Below are positions 14,101-25,431 of a stretch of 64,000 nucleotides of DNA, piece by piece. A program made the position numbers and the translations under genes. Positions within the stretch are counted from its first letter, which is position 1; the number at the start of each line of letters is the position of its first letter. Under the pieces are notes generated by a model, which saw only the letters and a program-made list of their open reading frames with translations, had not been told where the DNA came from and did no database searches. The DNA is from Nereocystis luetkeana (taxonomy: Eukaryota > Sar > Phaeophyceae > Laminariales > Laminariaceae). Location of the stretch: positions 2,984,069-3,048,068 of the forward strand of contig JARUPZ010000027.1 in assembly GCA_031213475.1 (NCBI GenBank). Direction: 5' to 3'.

Positions 14101-16052
14101 CTGTTTCCTATGCGGTTCGATTTCGAGCCTTAGATTTGTGTTTTTCGATCTCAAAAACGAATGACCCTGCTTATGCAGTCCAAATATGCAAAATCCGGCC
14201 GGAAATTTTCGATTTGAGAATCCGATGACCCAAGTCGTCGGATTTTGACCCAAAATCCGACGACCTACGTCATCAGATTTTAAAATCGAAGAATGGCATG
14301 CTCTCTAAATTCAAGATATTATCCATGACAGCAAACAGCAGCAGCAGAACGATCGATGAGTTGGACGGCGACAGAGCGGTATAGCGACGTTGCTTCGCGA
14401 CCGACGCTCGGGCGGCGGAGGGGCCGTCCCTCCGTGGCCAGACTACAGTCGCCTGGCGATGGCTCGGGCCTAGAGACCAAGAGAAGCGCACTCGGCACGC
14501 ACCTCTCCGTGGATACGTACGAGTACTCGTAGACTACACTGCTGTACAGCAGCAGCAGCAGTCAGTCACAAAATGGACCACAAAATACAAAGACAGGTTG
14601 GCTCTAGCGCACTCGCCACGTCTCTTTGCCGCCAGACTAGAGGCAGTCAGCCTTGGCTCGTACGCTTGGGTCCTACGCGCAGGGAAGCGCGCCCAGCGCG
14701 TCTCTTCGAGGCGCCAAACCACAAAAACAGCAGTTGGTCTCGACGTTTGCTCGAATCTCTACACACACAATAAATCTGATTTTTCCGCATGGGAAGACTG
14801 TTTCGATTTGCCAACGTCACATCAGAAAATGCGATCGGGTAAAAATCTGAAGCTCAACAATCGAACCGCATAGGAAACGGCCTTACTCGTACTCGTACGA
14901 TATCCTGATCAATATTCTTTTCAAATTGAGCATCGACCGATCGGTTGGACTCACAGCTGACGTGATTTTCAAGTTTGGCATAAAATAACTCGAGGATCAA
15001 TCCTGAAGAAACAATTTGCACGTCGCCATTTACGAGCTGAGAGATCCTAAGAGGCGAGAGAATTGCCAGGGGTGTCCTCCGAAAGAAGGCGAGATCTACA
15101 ACAGTTAGTAAGGAAGTCTGCTGTATGTACTGTACGTGTACTTGCAGTCAAAGTCCTCCAGTACGTCCATCGGATAGGCCTCTCAGCAGGATACTGGATC
15201 TCGAAGCAAGGTCCTCTGCGGTAAGTTTCGCACTTATTAATATTATTAATAATATTTTTAATAGAAACTTGCGCGCACGCTTTCCGTTGGTGCTCAAACT
15301 ATGAACATCAAGGTACGGTCGGCAAGACAAGGCATGACGGTATGCGTACGATGTACATACCGTTATATACCAAGACCAAAGGGGCACTGCCCTGCAGAGG
15401 CTCACCCCAGAAACCATTTGCTTGATCGCTCGAAGCCTCGCGCTGCTAGGATCCTCGCGCCCTCCGCTGCTTCGCCGTCCACCACCGCCATTCCTGTCGC
15501 CCCCACCTTGAATTGGATCCACACCGCAGTTCATCACCGCAAAAAAATCGAGAAAATGAGCTGGGAGCCAGCTAGCTACATAAGGCAAGGCATGAGCGAG
15601 ATAATTGCGTGGCAGGGGCATCGAGACGGCAGTGGCGGCAGGCAGCAGTGGCCCTGGCGCAGCAAGTGCCGTTGTCGCTTTTGTCGGATATGTACCAGGT
15701 ATCATGTTCTACTCACTTTCGTGGGGTAGCCGGGACTTTATTCAAATAAAGCAACTCGACCATAACGATACGTCGGATCAAATATGTCTCACCTCCATAG
15801 CGATCGTGTCTATCTGAGCCGTTGCGATAACCACTGCCTGATTTTGAGCCTCTTGACCGACCCGGACTCCGGCTCCTCTTATCAGGCCTGGGTGGTAAGC
15901 AGGGTAAAGACGAGGCACGCAGAGCACAACAAAGGCACGGCAAATCCATTAATTTGTGCAATGGAAACCAAGATTTCATCACCACACCACGCCTGTTGTA
16001 ATAAAGCTTCAAGAAGCCTACCTGCAACCATTTCTTACGTTCGGTCGGACAT
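2105..16052 (-). CDS. NCBP1: Nuclear cap-binding protein subunit 1 (CBP80), multi-exon
   Basis: Large subunit of the nuclear cap-binding complex, which with CBP20 binds the 5' cap of new Pol II transcripts and supports splicing, export and decay. Minus-strand exons, 5' to 3': 16052-16039, 15887-15793, 15506-15406, [gap], 10462-10253, 10101-9910, 9577-9443, 8914-8607, 8427-8307, 8053-7979, 6705-6592, 5814-5740, 5519-5431, 5213-5067, 4606-4491, 4224-4014, 3837-3780, 3539-3369, 3077-2906, 2469-2105. Splice phases match at every listed junction. Family landmarks in order: an RS-rich start (RSRSPGRSRG), the MIF4G-like stretch FLGELLNCGL then WVGGFSNL, EVLFLAMLQ, HLKNTEYKWPFWKHW, LVKLSYTD, LIQILLKAGQ, VAQLWEHSPQ, and the C-terminal SLCTLTAYSFVQAL helix. 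The 10462-2105 part alone gives 852 codons; human CBP80 is 790 residues. About 40-60 residues between 15406 and 10462 were not located. The first exon (14 nt, ATG TCC GAC CGA AC) was chosen because its GTAAGA donor and phase fit exon 2. The end of exon 10101 could be 9919 instead of 9910. Confidence 0.9.
6057..6390. repeat. Two-copy tandem duplication, about 162-bp unit, in an NCBP1 intron
   Basis: The block starting GAGGAGCGCCGGCGG at 6064 is repeated from 6226 with scattered substitutions. Both copies continue through the same order of words: GTCCGTACCGT, CCAGTATACTT, CTCGTAAGATAT and GCCAGACGACG. It lies between the NCBP1 exons at 6592 and 5814, so it is intronic. Confidence 0.85.
10463..15405 (-). 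other. Long NCBP1 intronic region with unlocated exon(s)
   Basis: Between the exon ending at 15406 and the one starting at 10462 the protein should contain about 40-60 residues that lead into the MIF4G fold. I could not place them. A minus-strand frame around 15165-15220 (SRSSILLRGLSD) and another around 14930-15090 are open but do not align convincingly. The rest holds the inverted-repeat element at 14099-14882, repeated words (CGTACTCGTA, TACCAGGTA, CTATTAATAG at 12137) and homopolymer-rich sequence near 12560-13040. Confidence 0.45.
14099..14882. mobile_element. MITE-like element with about 24-bp terminal inverted repeats (copy 1)
   Basis: The left end reads GGCTGTTTCCTATGCGGTTC and the right end is its reverse complement apart from one base (GAACCGCATAGGAAACGGCC). 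There is an internal palindrome around 14235-14265 (GTCGTCGGATTTTG paired with CAAAATCCGACGAC) and no transposase frame. A related copy lies at 41195-41851. I could not define a clean target-site duplication. Size, terminal inverted repeats and lack of coding capacity suggest a non-autonomous DNA transposon; the superfamily is not determined. Confidence 0.75.
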
Positions 16053-16284
16053 GAGCTCGTGCTGTGATATTCTCTGTTTCCTGTTCTATGCACCTCTCGT
16101 GTTTTTGCCCAGGAGGGTTTTCGTAATTTTTTTAAAGGCTTTATTGCATCGGGAACTGCCCTCAAAATAAACCCATCAATCGCATCGGTGGAACGGAAAA
16201 GATGGATCGAACCACCATACACACGAATACACTGTCGCACCGCGGCCCCTTCCCGCCCCTGAATGCGAAGACCCCAGCCCTAGT
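16053..16284. promoter_or_regulatory. Putative bidirectional promoter between NCBP1 and DNAAF5
   Basis: Only 232 bp separate the inferred ATG of NCBP1 (minus, 16052-16050) from the inferred ATG of DNAAF5 (plus, 16285). Both 5' UTRs and any promoter must fit here or overlap the genes. I see no clear TATA box at a sensible distance from either start. The interval holds a T-rich tract at 16123-16137 and a GC-rich patch at 16235-16262. The call depends on both first exons being right; each was picked by phase and splice consensus. Confidence 0.5.
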
Positions 16285-19200
16285 ATGGTATCGAGCATCG
16301 ACGAGGCTTGGGATGATTTAAAAAGCTCTGAGACCGAGAAGACACGGGCGCATGCATCCCGTGTGAGCCGGATACTGAATGGATCCAGCGGACAAGTCAA
16401 GTCGCGATCCGTGGGAGGGAACCCTCGTGGTATCCAGCGCAAACATCGCACGGAAGGCCTTTCTTTCGCTGATCTCGCGGTACTAGAATCGAAAGTCTTC
16501 GGATCTCCAGCTTCAGCCTTTGACCAAGGTGGTGGAGCGAGTCTGCACGGACCTCTCCGTGAAGAGATAAACGAGAGCATTAAATCCATAGGTAGGTGCT
16601 GTATGCGTATGAAGCATCGAAGACCGCAGGAAGAATTGTATAACCGTACGAAAGGATCGCGAAAGTGTCGTCGCTCGTTTTTGTACTACTCACAGCAGTG
16701 ATAATGAACGAATATCGCGCCCAGCATAAAGGCAGTACATACATAGGCCCTGGTCCATTGGGTGGGCATAGCGATTGACACACTTGGTTGTAGGAGCCGT
16801 AAGCAAAGCCATAAGCTGGGGGTGGCACGTGCCATTTGGATTTTGGACACAAGGGGTGGCAAAACAAGCGAAAATGTGTCGTAGATAGGGTATGCCACCT
16901 CTAGTTTGGGCGTTGGGCCTGGGTAAGATGCCCAGTCAGCATTCGGAACCGCGCTAACAGTATCAAAGCCGGTTGGCTTTCACGTAAACGATTCAGCATT
17001 TCAGCAGGTCAAGTTCACACACCCCGCTAGTATGTTTAAATGCGCTCGCTCCAATTATGCGTACTCGTATTGATATCAATAGTAGGCTTCAACAAAATTT
17101 AATACTGATTGATAGAAGGACAAAACCTGCTGGCATAGTTCGCTCTTTGGCGCTAAACCGACCAAAAATAGCACGAACGACCTGACAAAAGTGGCTCATG
17201 GCTGTACCATATCGTATGGCAAAACTGTGGGGAAATGGGCAAAACCTGGGGCCATAGTTCGCTTGCCTGGACTCGTGTCATTCCGAAAAAGTGGGCACCA
17301 AAAATAATTTAGACCAAATGGGTCAGGCTCTAACGGTACAGGACACCTACAAGTACAGACTGAATTTACAGGAAATGGGAAATTCAGGAGTTATCTTTAA
17401 GTTAGTGTACAGTGCAGTAAAACGCACGCATTCTCAAAAAGGAAATCGAGCCTTGAACAGTTTTCCTGTGTCTTACTGCTAGTAGGTTGTCCTGTGATTG
17501 TGCGTTCCAAAGGACTGGACAAAGTTGTCTGCAGTCCAAAGAGCCAAAGACATACTGTAGCTGGTATACTGTATATCATATCATGTTGTAAACTGACCAT
17601 TGACCCTTTCTGTCGTCCACAACGTGCTTGTCGCAGAGAGGCGCTCCGTGCATGACGTTGCCAGCACATTGCTTGCGAGCTGGCAGAAAAATAAAAATGG
17701 TGCAGGTGACTGTGATGTCGCCATCAGAAAAACTGCGATGCAGAGGCTCAACCAGGACCTGCACGCGGTCGTCCAACAAGTCCGTGCATTGCCGGAGGAC
17801 AAGGAATGTGCTCCGTCTGCTAACCCGCCGGAGTATCCGATTTCGTTTATTGAGCAGCTGATGACACTTTTGATGGATGACTTGGCAAAGGTGGTGTTCA
17901 AGGGGGTGGCCGATCCGGCGGAAGCATGCCGGTGAGACATTGATGGCAAAAACCAGTGCCTCACGACTAATGACAGTACTTGTGGTGTGTCTCGGACTAC
18001 ACTATGAATCCTTTAAAATGTACGAACATGCGCTTTTATTTAAACTTAAAACCGATCCGCTGTGACGTTTCTTGTCTCGTCACGATGCGCAGGGAAGCCT
18101 CGATTCGCGCCGTCACACTTTTCGTGGAAAATGTCTCCGACCTCACCCCGCATCTAGCTTATCTGTTTCCTGTCCTAATGGCTCGTGGAGTACCATTGGG
18201 AAGTATGTACGACCCCGAACTGGAGCTCTTTGTTTATGACAACAAAGAGCATGAGGCCTACAAACGGTGAGTGATGCAGTTAAGCTGATTCAAGTTAATA
18301 AAGTTAAGTTATACTGGTAGACTGTAGACAGAAAATACCAAAGGCCATTGCCGAAGCAAAAGAACTCCAAGCAAACCTAGCCGACGAGCGCGGAGACTAT
18401 TAGTTGTCTGTGTACTTTGTCCGGAGGCATTACCCCTTAGCTAAACACAAGCGCAATTAGAGGGGAAAAGGCCTTCCTAGAGGCACGACCGTCAGACATC
18501 GCCCGTAAATAAATGTGGTTTCATGTATGATACTTCGTCCTGCACCGGCGGCATTGGCTTGCTTCGGCGGGGATGTTGACCTCGTGCGTACGGTACTATA
18601 TCGGCCGAGCGCTGCGAGTGACACAACTGAGACAATGCACTGACTCCCACGACCACAGAGGGAAAGCGACGGAGCGGCAGGATCAGCAGGTTCCACTGGT
18701 GCACCACGTGGTTGAAGGTAGTGAAGAACTGCGACTGTCTCTCTGCCGGATGGTTGGTCGAATGCTGGCTGGGCTCATGAGCAGAGGTACCATTGGGATA
18801 CTTCGACCCTACTTGGACGACACGATCCTGTTCCTGATTTCTCAATGCAGAGACCCTTACTCGGATGTAAAGGTGGAAACTCTGGCCATCATCACCAAAT
18901 TGGCTGCGCATCCTCATCTGGAACAGGTCGGGCGTTGTTTTTATGCCAATGGTGAATCGAGCGTGGTTTCGTCGCGAATGATCTGAATGAACGGAAAGCT
19001 AACGATGCTGCCACTTCCCTATACGTACAGGGCATGAAATTCTACGCCGTGGGTCTGTCTCGAGCGGTTCTGCCACATCTGAGGCACAGGTTAGTCTGTT
19101 TCTGAAACTTCTGCAGAAACAGCTTTAGCGTGTCTTATCGTTCTCGTTCGCGTTGTAGTTGATTTTTTTGTTGGCCCTTCACGAACAATAAGGGGCTGAG

Positions 19201-22200
19201 CAACTACTCTACCGGTGCGCAATTCGGAAACTGTAACTTGATGGTGTCGAGGCTTGCCACCTTCATTCCCTGCACGCGTGCTATTAGCGATAACCCGTAC
19301 ATGCTTGGCAGATGTTTCAAGTTAACACGCTACAATGCGACGCTCTTGATGTATGTCAAGGGTCAAAGAGCACAGTAGGGCGTTCGCCGAACCCTGCTTT
19401 CAGTGATTGCAACGGTCCAAGATACGGTAGCGTTCGTTCCTGCAACGCGCAGGCATGCCAAGGTACGGCTCGCCGCTATAGAAGCTCTGCGGGCGACTGT
19501 GAAGGTCCCTGACCGTGCGAAGGTTAAAGGGGCTGGCACAGCTGCTATCGTCGACCTCGTGGGCTTTCGCGAAGACAACGTGCTACCGGTTGCGGCATTC
19601 TATGGCAGGGGAGACACGACGGTCAACTACCTCGCTGAAGTGAGGGATTGCAGATTATCGTAAAGACGTAGACGTACTGCCACAGAACGCGGGTGTGAGG
19701 AAGTTCGCTCGAGCTGTATTGACCGATTCGTTGCTGCCCAACGTTTCGTCAAATCTGCTGAGATGGTGACAACTTCCTGTGATATGTCCGCCGCGCGCAG
19801 TTGACAACAGATCGAAGCGTGATGGTGAGGATGAAGACCACCGCGATGCTGGGCGACTGGCTCACTTCTCTCCCGGACAGGTACAGACAGAAATGCTGTC
19901 GGAGCGTGAGGTTGCAGTAGTAACTATGACAGTTTAATGTTCTTTCTGATTTCTCTCCCGCTGCACTGTGATCGCGTTCCCACTTGGCATTCGTATAGGT
20001 ACGACCATCACACAAGGCTCTTACCCTACGTACTCAACGCAATTGCGGACGAAGCCAAGGTCAGTGGAGTGATACATACCCACGACGCGATGCTTTGAGT
20101 TGGCTCCGCTCTCTTTTTCTTCCCCATTTCGAAGCAAGATACTTTCTTGACCGGAAACAAGAGCAATAATCGTAGCAAATCCTATACTGACATGCTGTCA
20201 GGTCGTCTCCGCGATTGCTATCGACACACTGTCAAAATGTGGAGCGGAGTATGAGCGGGAGCATCAGGATGACGTCATCGAGCGACGTCAGTTCGGAGTA
20301 GATGGAGACGTACGCGCGAATCACAGCAAGCCTTTACCACGACCATTCTCGGGCCGGCCAAGGATTGGCACCCGCTTGTACGTTCGCAGCAACACCAGGC
20401 GATTTCTCCTGGTGAGCAAACGCTAATAACTGCTCCTTAGATCCTCAAGATAGCAAGCATGGTATGTTTGGCATCGTAGGTTCCTTGTCCTAGGTGCCAA
20501 GATTTCACCGTTCAAGTTTCGAGGACTCTTCTTGTTTAAGAGCATTTTCCGCGCCCGCTCGTGCTACCGCTACCCCGCAGCCACTACTGGTCGAGATGTC
20601 GGATTGGATCAGTCGAACGAGGCTGCAATCTGCATTGCTGTTCCGCACGCTGATCGTGTACTGCGAGGAGCACCTAACGGTGGAGATCTACAAATTGATC
20701 CCCCACATTCAACGAGCTCTACACTTGGCCACCAGCGCGAAGGTACGCACTGTGGGAAAATCCCGCCGCGTGTGCGCCTCGAGGAAATGATTTCGCAAAC
20801 TTTTTTGCGTAGCGTTAACCATGTTCTTTTTTGTTCTCACCACTCCGAAATATTCCGTACGTCCACCGGCGGTATGGTTTGCAGGATACTATCCTTGAAA
20901 AGGTTATCCTGGAATGCTGCGAACTCGTTGGACGCTACATTGTGCCGGAATCCTATCTACCACACATGCTGTCGCGTATCAGGGAAGAGCCGGAAGTCAA
21001 CCCCACCGGTAACAGGTACGCGCTAAAGTCGATGCATTCGTTCTCTGCCGAAACGAGGCAGAAGACAGACGTCGGTGTTGCTCAGGCTTTCATAGTGGTT
21101 TACTTACGCAGGTGCAGTTGCGTTCGTTGTACGGCGGCTCCAACTAACGCTCACGTTTGTGACATATTTTTCTCTTCCTGAACAACTCGTACTTTAATTG
21201 AACACTCTCCAGGGCCACTCTGTTGACAATATTATCCAAGCTGATGGAAGGTTCCGTGCAGAAGGTACTCGCCCTGCACACTCCGGAAATCGTGGATGCA
21301 GTCACTGGTAAGAAGCCAAGCTCGCGTGCCTTACGCTCTCTAAGTGATGCATCTCATGCCCGACTAGAGGATAGATGGAAAACACGGGCTAGCCATGGTA
21401 TACGATAGAAACTTGTAAAGCCCATACAATCGATATAAACTCCATGTGTCTGTCGCGGCACTTGTACAGTATATCTAAAATCCCCTGTTGATGTCGGGCA
21501 CCCTTCCAATGTCCAGACAAAGAAATATTGCAACGTCGTGCAGAGCTGGGCAGCATGGATAGGTAGTTACCGTTGACGGCGTGGAGATACAATCCGGCAG
21601 TAACCCCGCCGAGTGAACGTTCTGCATCCATAACTTCGTGGAACTCCCTGGACAGATGCCGGCCATATTCATTTTAACGGTTCGCCGTATGTGTGTTTCA
21701 CCTCAGCGCGGTACGATGAAGTCGAAGAGGAGACTGCGCCCGTACGCCGCGCCACCATCAGGGTGCTCAAAGTTATCGCGACCTCCATAAAGTCCCGAGG
21801 AAGACTGGCCGTTGAAGGAGCCACTTTCACCGGCACCGGACGCCTCGCATCCTTCGAACGTCCTATGCGATCTGCCGTGGCGTATGTTCTCGCGTGCAGA
21901 AGCCTTGAGAAGTCACCGTCCGAGATCGATGCATTCCTCAGCAACCTTGCGATGGCCTTTGATTTTGGCGACACGGAAGCGCTGGTCACCGCTTGCGCCG
22001 GGCATATGGTAGAGGACGCATGTAACGTGAGAATTACTACACAACATGATGTATTTGCAAGTTTCTAATCACGGCATGAGCTACAGAGTGTATGTCCCGA
22101 GTCCTTGGAAGGTTAGTACTGTTGCATGCAAATGGCACTTACTTATTGGTGCTACGGTAAGATGTATTGAACATGTGGTTGTGGTTCTATTGTAAATATG

Positions 22201-24513
22201 GTCACCCCTAACATCAGCAACACGTTGTTCCCATCCCCAAAATACGGCGGACACGTTTTAAAGGACTATCCGATTGGCCCTGTATGGAGTCGGACATGCT
22301 GTCCACAACTGGTGCTCGAAACGCTACTGGTGATGTGCCCACAGACACCAAGGACCTGCCCAGAAGTGTCGGCGCATTTGCTCTGTCTTTGCAAGCAAGT
22401 CGTGAGCAAGCTCAGTAATTATCCGGTGAGGAAATGATTAGCCTGAGGTGTTTTTTTTTCTGCTTACTGTACACGGTACGTTTTTGGGTCGATGTTCTCT
22501 CGTACCCTGACGTTTAGAACGAACGTGGTTGATGCGCAGATCTCGATGAGCTTATAAACAGCTGAGCCATTTCCCAACTAAACAAGACAACGTTATCATA
22601 ATAAGTAAATCAGCGACAAAGGCTCGGACCCGATACTTGCGCTGAAAAGTCGGCATTGTGCATCGGTCAGAGTCCGATAGTTTGTGCCGTGGGACACTAC
22701 TGTGTCAGGTTGGAGCGCGTACTCGGAACAAAATGCTAGTGACTTTCTGGGATGATACTAGTGCTATTACGGGGGACCACATTAAATAAGACCTACGGTA
22801 CATACAAAAACCTGTATATTTCGCTATTTTTACCAACAACATTTGGCCCTATTTACCCTCGTCCCCCGCAGTAGTATCGACTTCGCAACCAGCTCTCGAG
22901 CATTTTGCTTTTAACGCGACGTTCGGAGTACGCATACCCAGAGCTGGTATCTTCAAGGCCTCAGGTCGGCGTTGTGATGTCCCCATATCTCTTGACTGAT
23001 GTCTTGGCAAACATGCCGTTCAAAACTAACAGGAATACAACCAGGAGGCGGTGCTGACCGCGCTTGTGAGCCCCCTGGCTTCAAGACTGGTTACTGTCTG
23101 GGAATGCGTCGAAGACCCCACACATACGACAAAGAGTGCATACAACAAATTTATGGAGGAAAACGCCCGACAGTTGCTGGACCTGGGTCTGGACATTTGC
23201 TGGCGCAATACTCCCGCTCTACGCCATTTCAGTCTGGAAATGATGGTGACATTCACGGAGAACACCGCATGGCGAACGTTTTTGTCTACTTGCCCCTCAA
23301 GAGCTAAATCTACCGCAGCCGATATCATGGAGGCGGTGCTAGGACATCTTGGATGCCCGAAAATATCTTCCGAGGACAGTTGCAAGGCCCTGTCAGTTAT
23401 ATCGCGGATATTGCGCACTTTTGCATTTACGCGTTGCCACCAGCAAGCTTACAGCCCTAGATTGAAACCTTTCGCACGGAGGAAAAATGGGAAGTCGAGT
23501 ATGTCGCCCTCAGACGGGATCGACTGCTCCACCTTAGCCGCGGACGCCTGCCCGTCAGTGGTCGCTAAACTTGACGACAGTTGCGAGAGCGTGCGTCTCC
23601 TCGCGCTGGAGACGTTGGGGGAATTCCTCCCTTTTGTGAAGCCAGACGGGGATGATAACCAGCGACCGTGCTCTAAGGAGGCCGAAGAACCTGCTGGTGA
23701 AGACAAGGACGTTACCCCTGCCGCCATCGATGGTGACAGGTTGGTGGTTTTCCCCGTGTTCCGAAACCGAGAGCGCAGCGTCGTACGGTGTCTGCTTCCC
23801 ACTGCGGGAGTAGCCCCCAGGCATATGCTGGATGCCACCCCATGGAACTCCACGGTAGGAGCGAGAATTCCTAGGGAGGACTTAAACTAGAAGTATTTTG
23901 TAGCTGAGGGAAAGGAATGAGGCATTGTTGTCTAAGATGTCTTCTGCAACCTCCTTTCCTCCAGCAGATCGACGCCCTGTACGACATCGATTTTAGCATG
24001 AAAACTGTTCAAAAGTTAACTCGACGGGGCAATCGTTGGCGATATACCAGTACGCTGGTCAACCCGCCTTTGCAACTAGATATGGTATATGTGCTATGTG
24101 TGTAACAGCCACCCTAAACAGTATGGTGTTTTCATGAGGACATGGCACGGTCCCGCCTATCTTCAAAACAGCGTTGAATAAGCGCATACGTGAGGCTGTG
24201 TTGATGGCATCGGCGATCTCTAAACTGCACCCACAACCGTATCAAACCACTGTAACCGTGTGATTGCTTTTTCCGATAAAATCTACAGTAACACGAACAT
24301 CATAATTCGCCCTTCGGCTCCATTTCCTGGTTCCCTTCGCGTACAGCGGGACGATGCTTCTTTTCGGAAGATTCGTGCATCAGTGTGTCACGCATGCTGT
24401 GGTGACGACATTGACCCCGGAGTGCAACGACAAACTTGACACTTTGCTACGGAGGGCGGCCTGTCTTGATCCGGACGCATTTCAGTCAGTGCTTTCCAGG
24501 TGCGAACCATGCA
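16285..24513 (+). CDS. DNAAF5: Dynein axonemal assembly factor 5 (HEATR2), HEAT-repeat protein
   Basis: Cytoplasmic HEAT-repeat factor needed to preassemble axonemal dynein arms. Exons: 16285-16591 (tentative), 17637-17931, 18093-18266, 18659-18926, 19031-19089, 19453-19639, 19801-19880, 19999-20059, 20202-20411, 20581-20742, 20885-21015, 21213-21307, 21707-22026, 22264-22425, 23033 to about 23740, and one near 24345-24513. Phases agree from the first exon through the start of the 23033 exon. Family landmarks: KGVADPAEACR, VEGSEELRLSL with PYLDDTILFL, NVLPVAAFYG, AMLGDWLTSLPDRY, EMSDWISRTRLQSALLFRTL, and the C-terminal VVAKLDDSCESVRLLALETL HEAT. The first exon adds about 102 residues absent from animal proteins. 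Human DNAAF5 is about 855 residues; this model exceeds 1,000. The exon at about 24345 matches the last HEAT only if one base is skipped near 24400. The link between about 23740 and 24345 is unresolved. Presence of the gene implies motile cilia. Confidence 0.87.
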
Positions 24514-25079
24514 AGCCTTTCAGCATTGGAGAATTGTGGGCGCCCACACTGCTCATCTAGTTTATGATTGCCTGCGTGGGGAAAATAGTGCCGCGATGAT
24601 GCCGCAATCGATGAAGGAATATACCATAACCAAACGACGATGGTCACTGCTTACAGTGTCCAGGAACCCGCAGCCGCTATCGTACAGGTGCGATATTTAA
24701 TCACGAGATGGTTCTCGTATTTCATCCACGTATCTATTGCAACCATGGAGGCCTATGTTGGATATTGTTACCGGCAACAAAAATAATCAGACGATGGCCA
24801 CAAACACCCAACCGTTTCGGTGACCCTTTTGGTTTCTTCGCCACCGTTACAGGGTGTCGGAGAGTTCGAGCCTAACCAGATCTGCTCGGCAACTGCTATC
24901 AGACTTGACTGATCACGCGAATGTCGTGTCAACGCTGGGACAGGGGGCTTAATTCGAGCTTCCCTTCTTGTTTGCCCCTGACATCTGCTGTCATCCAGTT
25001 CGTCAGGCAGCGCAGCGTTGCTGCATAGTAGATATGATCCTTTTGTGTAAAAATTGTTGATCATTCGCTTGCTTGGCAG

Positions 25080-25431
25080 TCAGTGAATTTAGCCTCGGGT
25101 TGTCGCGGTTCGCTCCACAGCAGTCGGAGCTGTTCACTACCGAGGTGACCGATTTTGTTCAGAGTTGTCACATCATACCGGGTGAAAAGGTCTTGTTCGA
25201 AGCATTTAAACCTTACCCGGTATGTACGCTATATACTTAGATCGGGGTTGTTCCGAAAGATCGCTGGCGTAGCATACCCGGTGGTCGAAGTTGCAACGAT
25301 CATGGCGCGTCAAAATGTGAATACTGACTGAGGCGCCGCAGGCGTTTGTCACCGGTGTAGGAAGTCGAAAAATGACATGCTTCTTCCTCTGGAGTACGGA
25401 TGCTCATGTGGTACAGCAATCTTGGCCTCTC
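25080..25431 (+). CDS. Two unidentified coding exons downstream of DNAAF5
   Basis: Exon 25080-25219 reads through SLGLSRFAPQQSELF and GEKVLFEAFKPYP and ends at a GTATGT donor. Exon 25342-25431 begins after a CCGCAG acceptor, encodes AFVTGVGSRKMTCFFLW and ends at a strong GTAAGG donor. The two join in phase 0. I do not recognise the family. They may belong to a separate gene, to a far 3' part of the DNAAF5 transcript, or to a mobile element. A further open frame at 25911-26030 (VEASAELLLDNPSS) could be another exon of the same unit. No start or stop codon was identified. Confidence 0.35.

Noticed and set aside
19640-19800. Open frame NAGVRKFARAVLTDSLL as an extra DNAAF5 exon
   Set aside because: Joining exon 19453-19639 directly to 19801-19880 aligns without a gap to the family; inserting this segment breaks phase.
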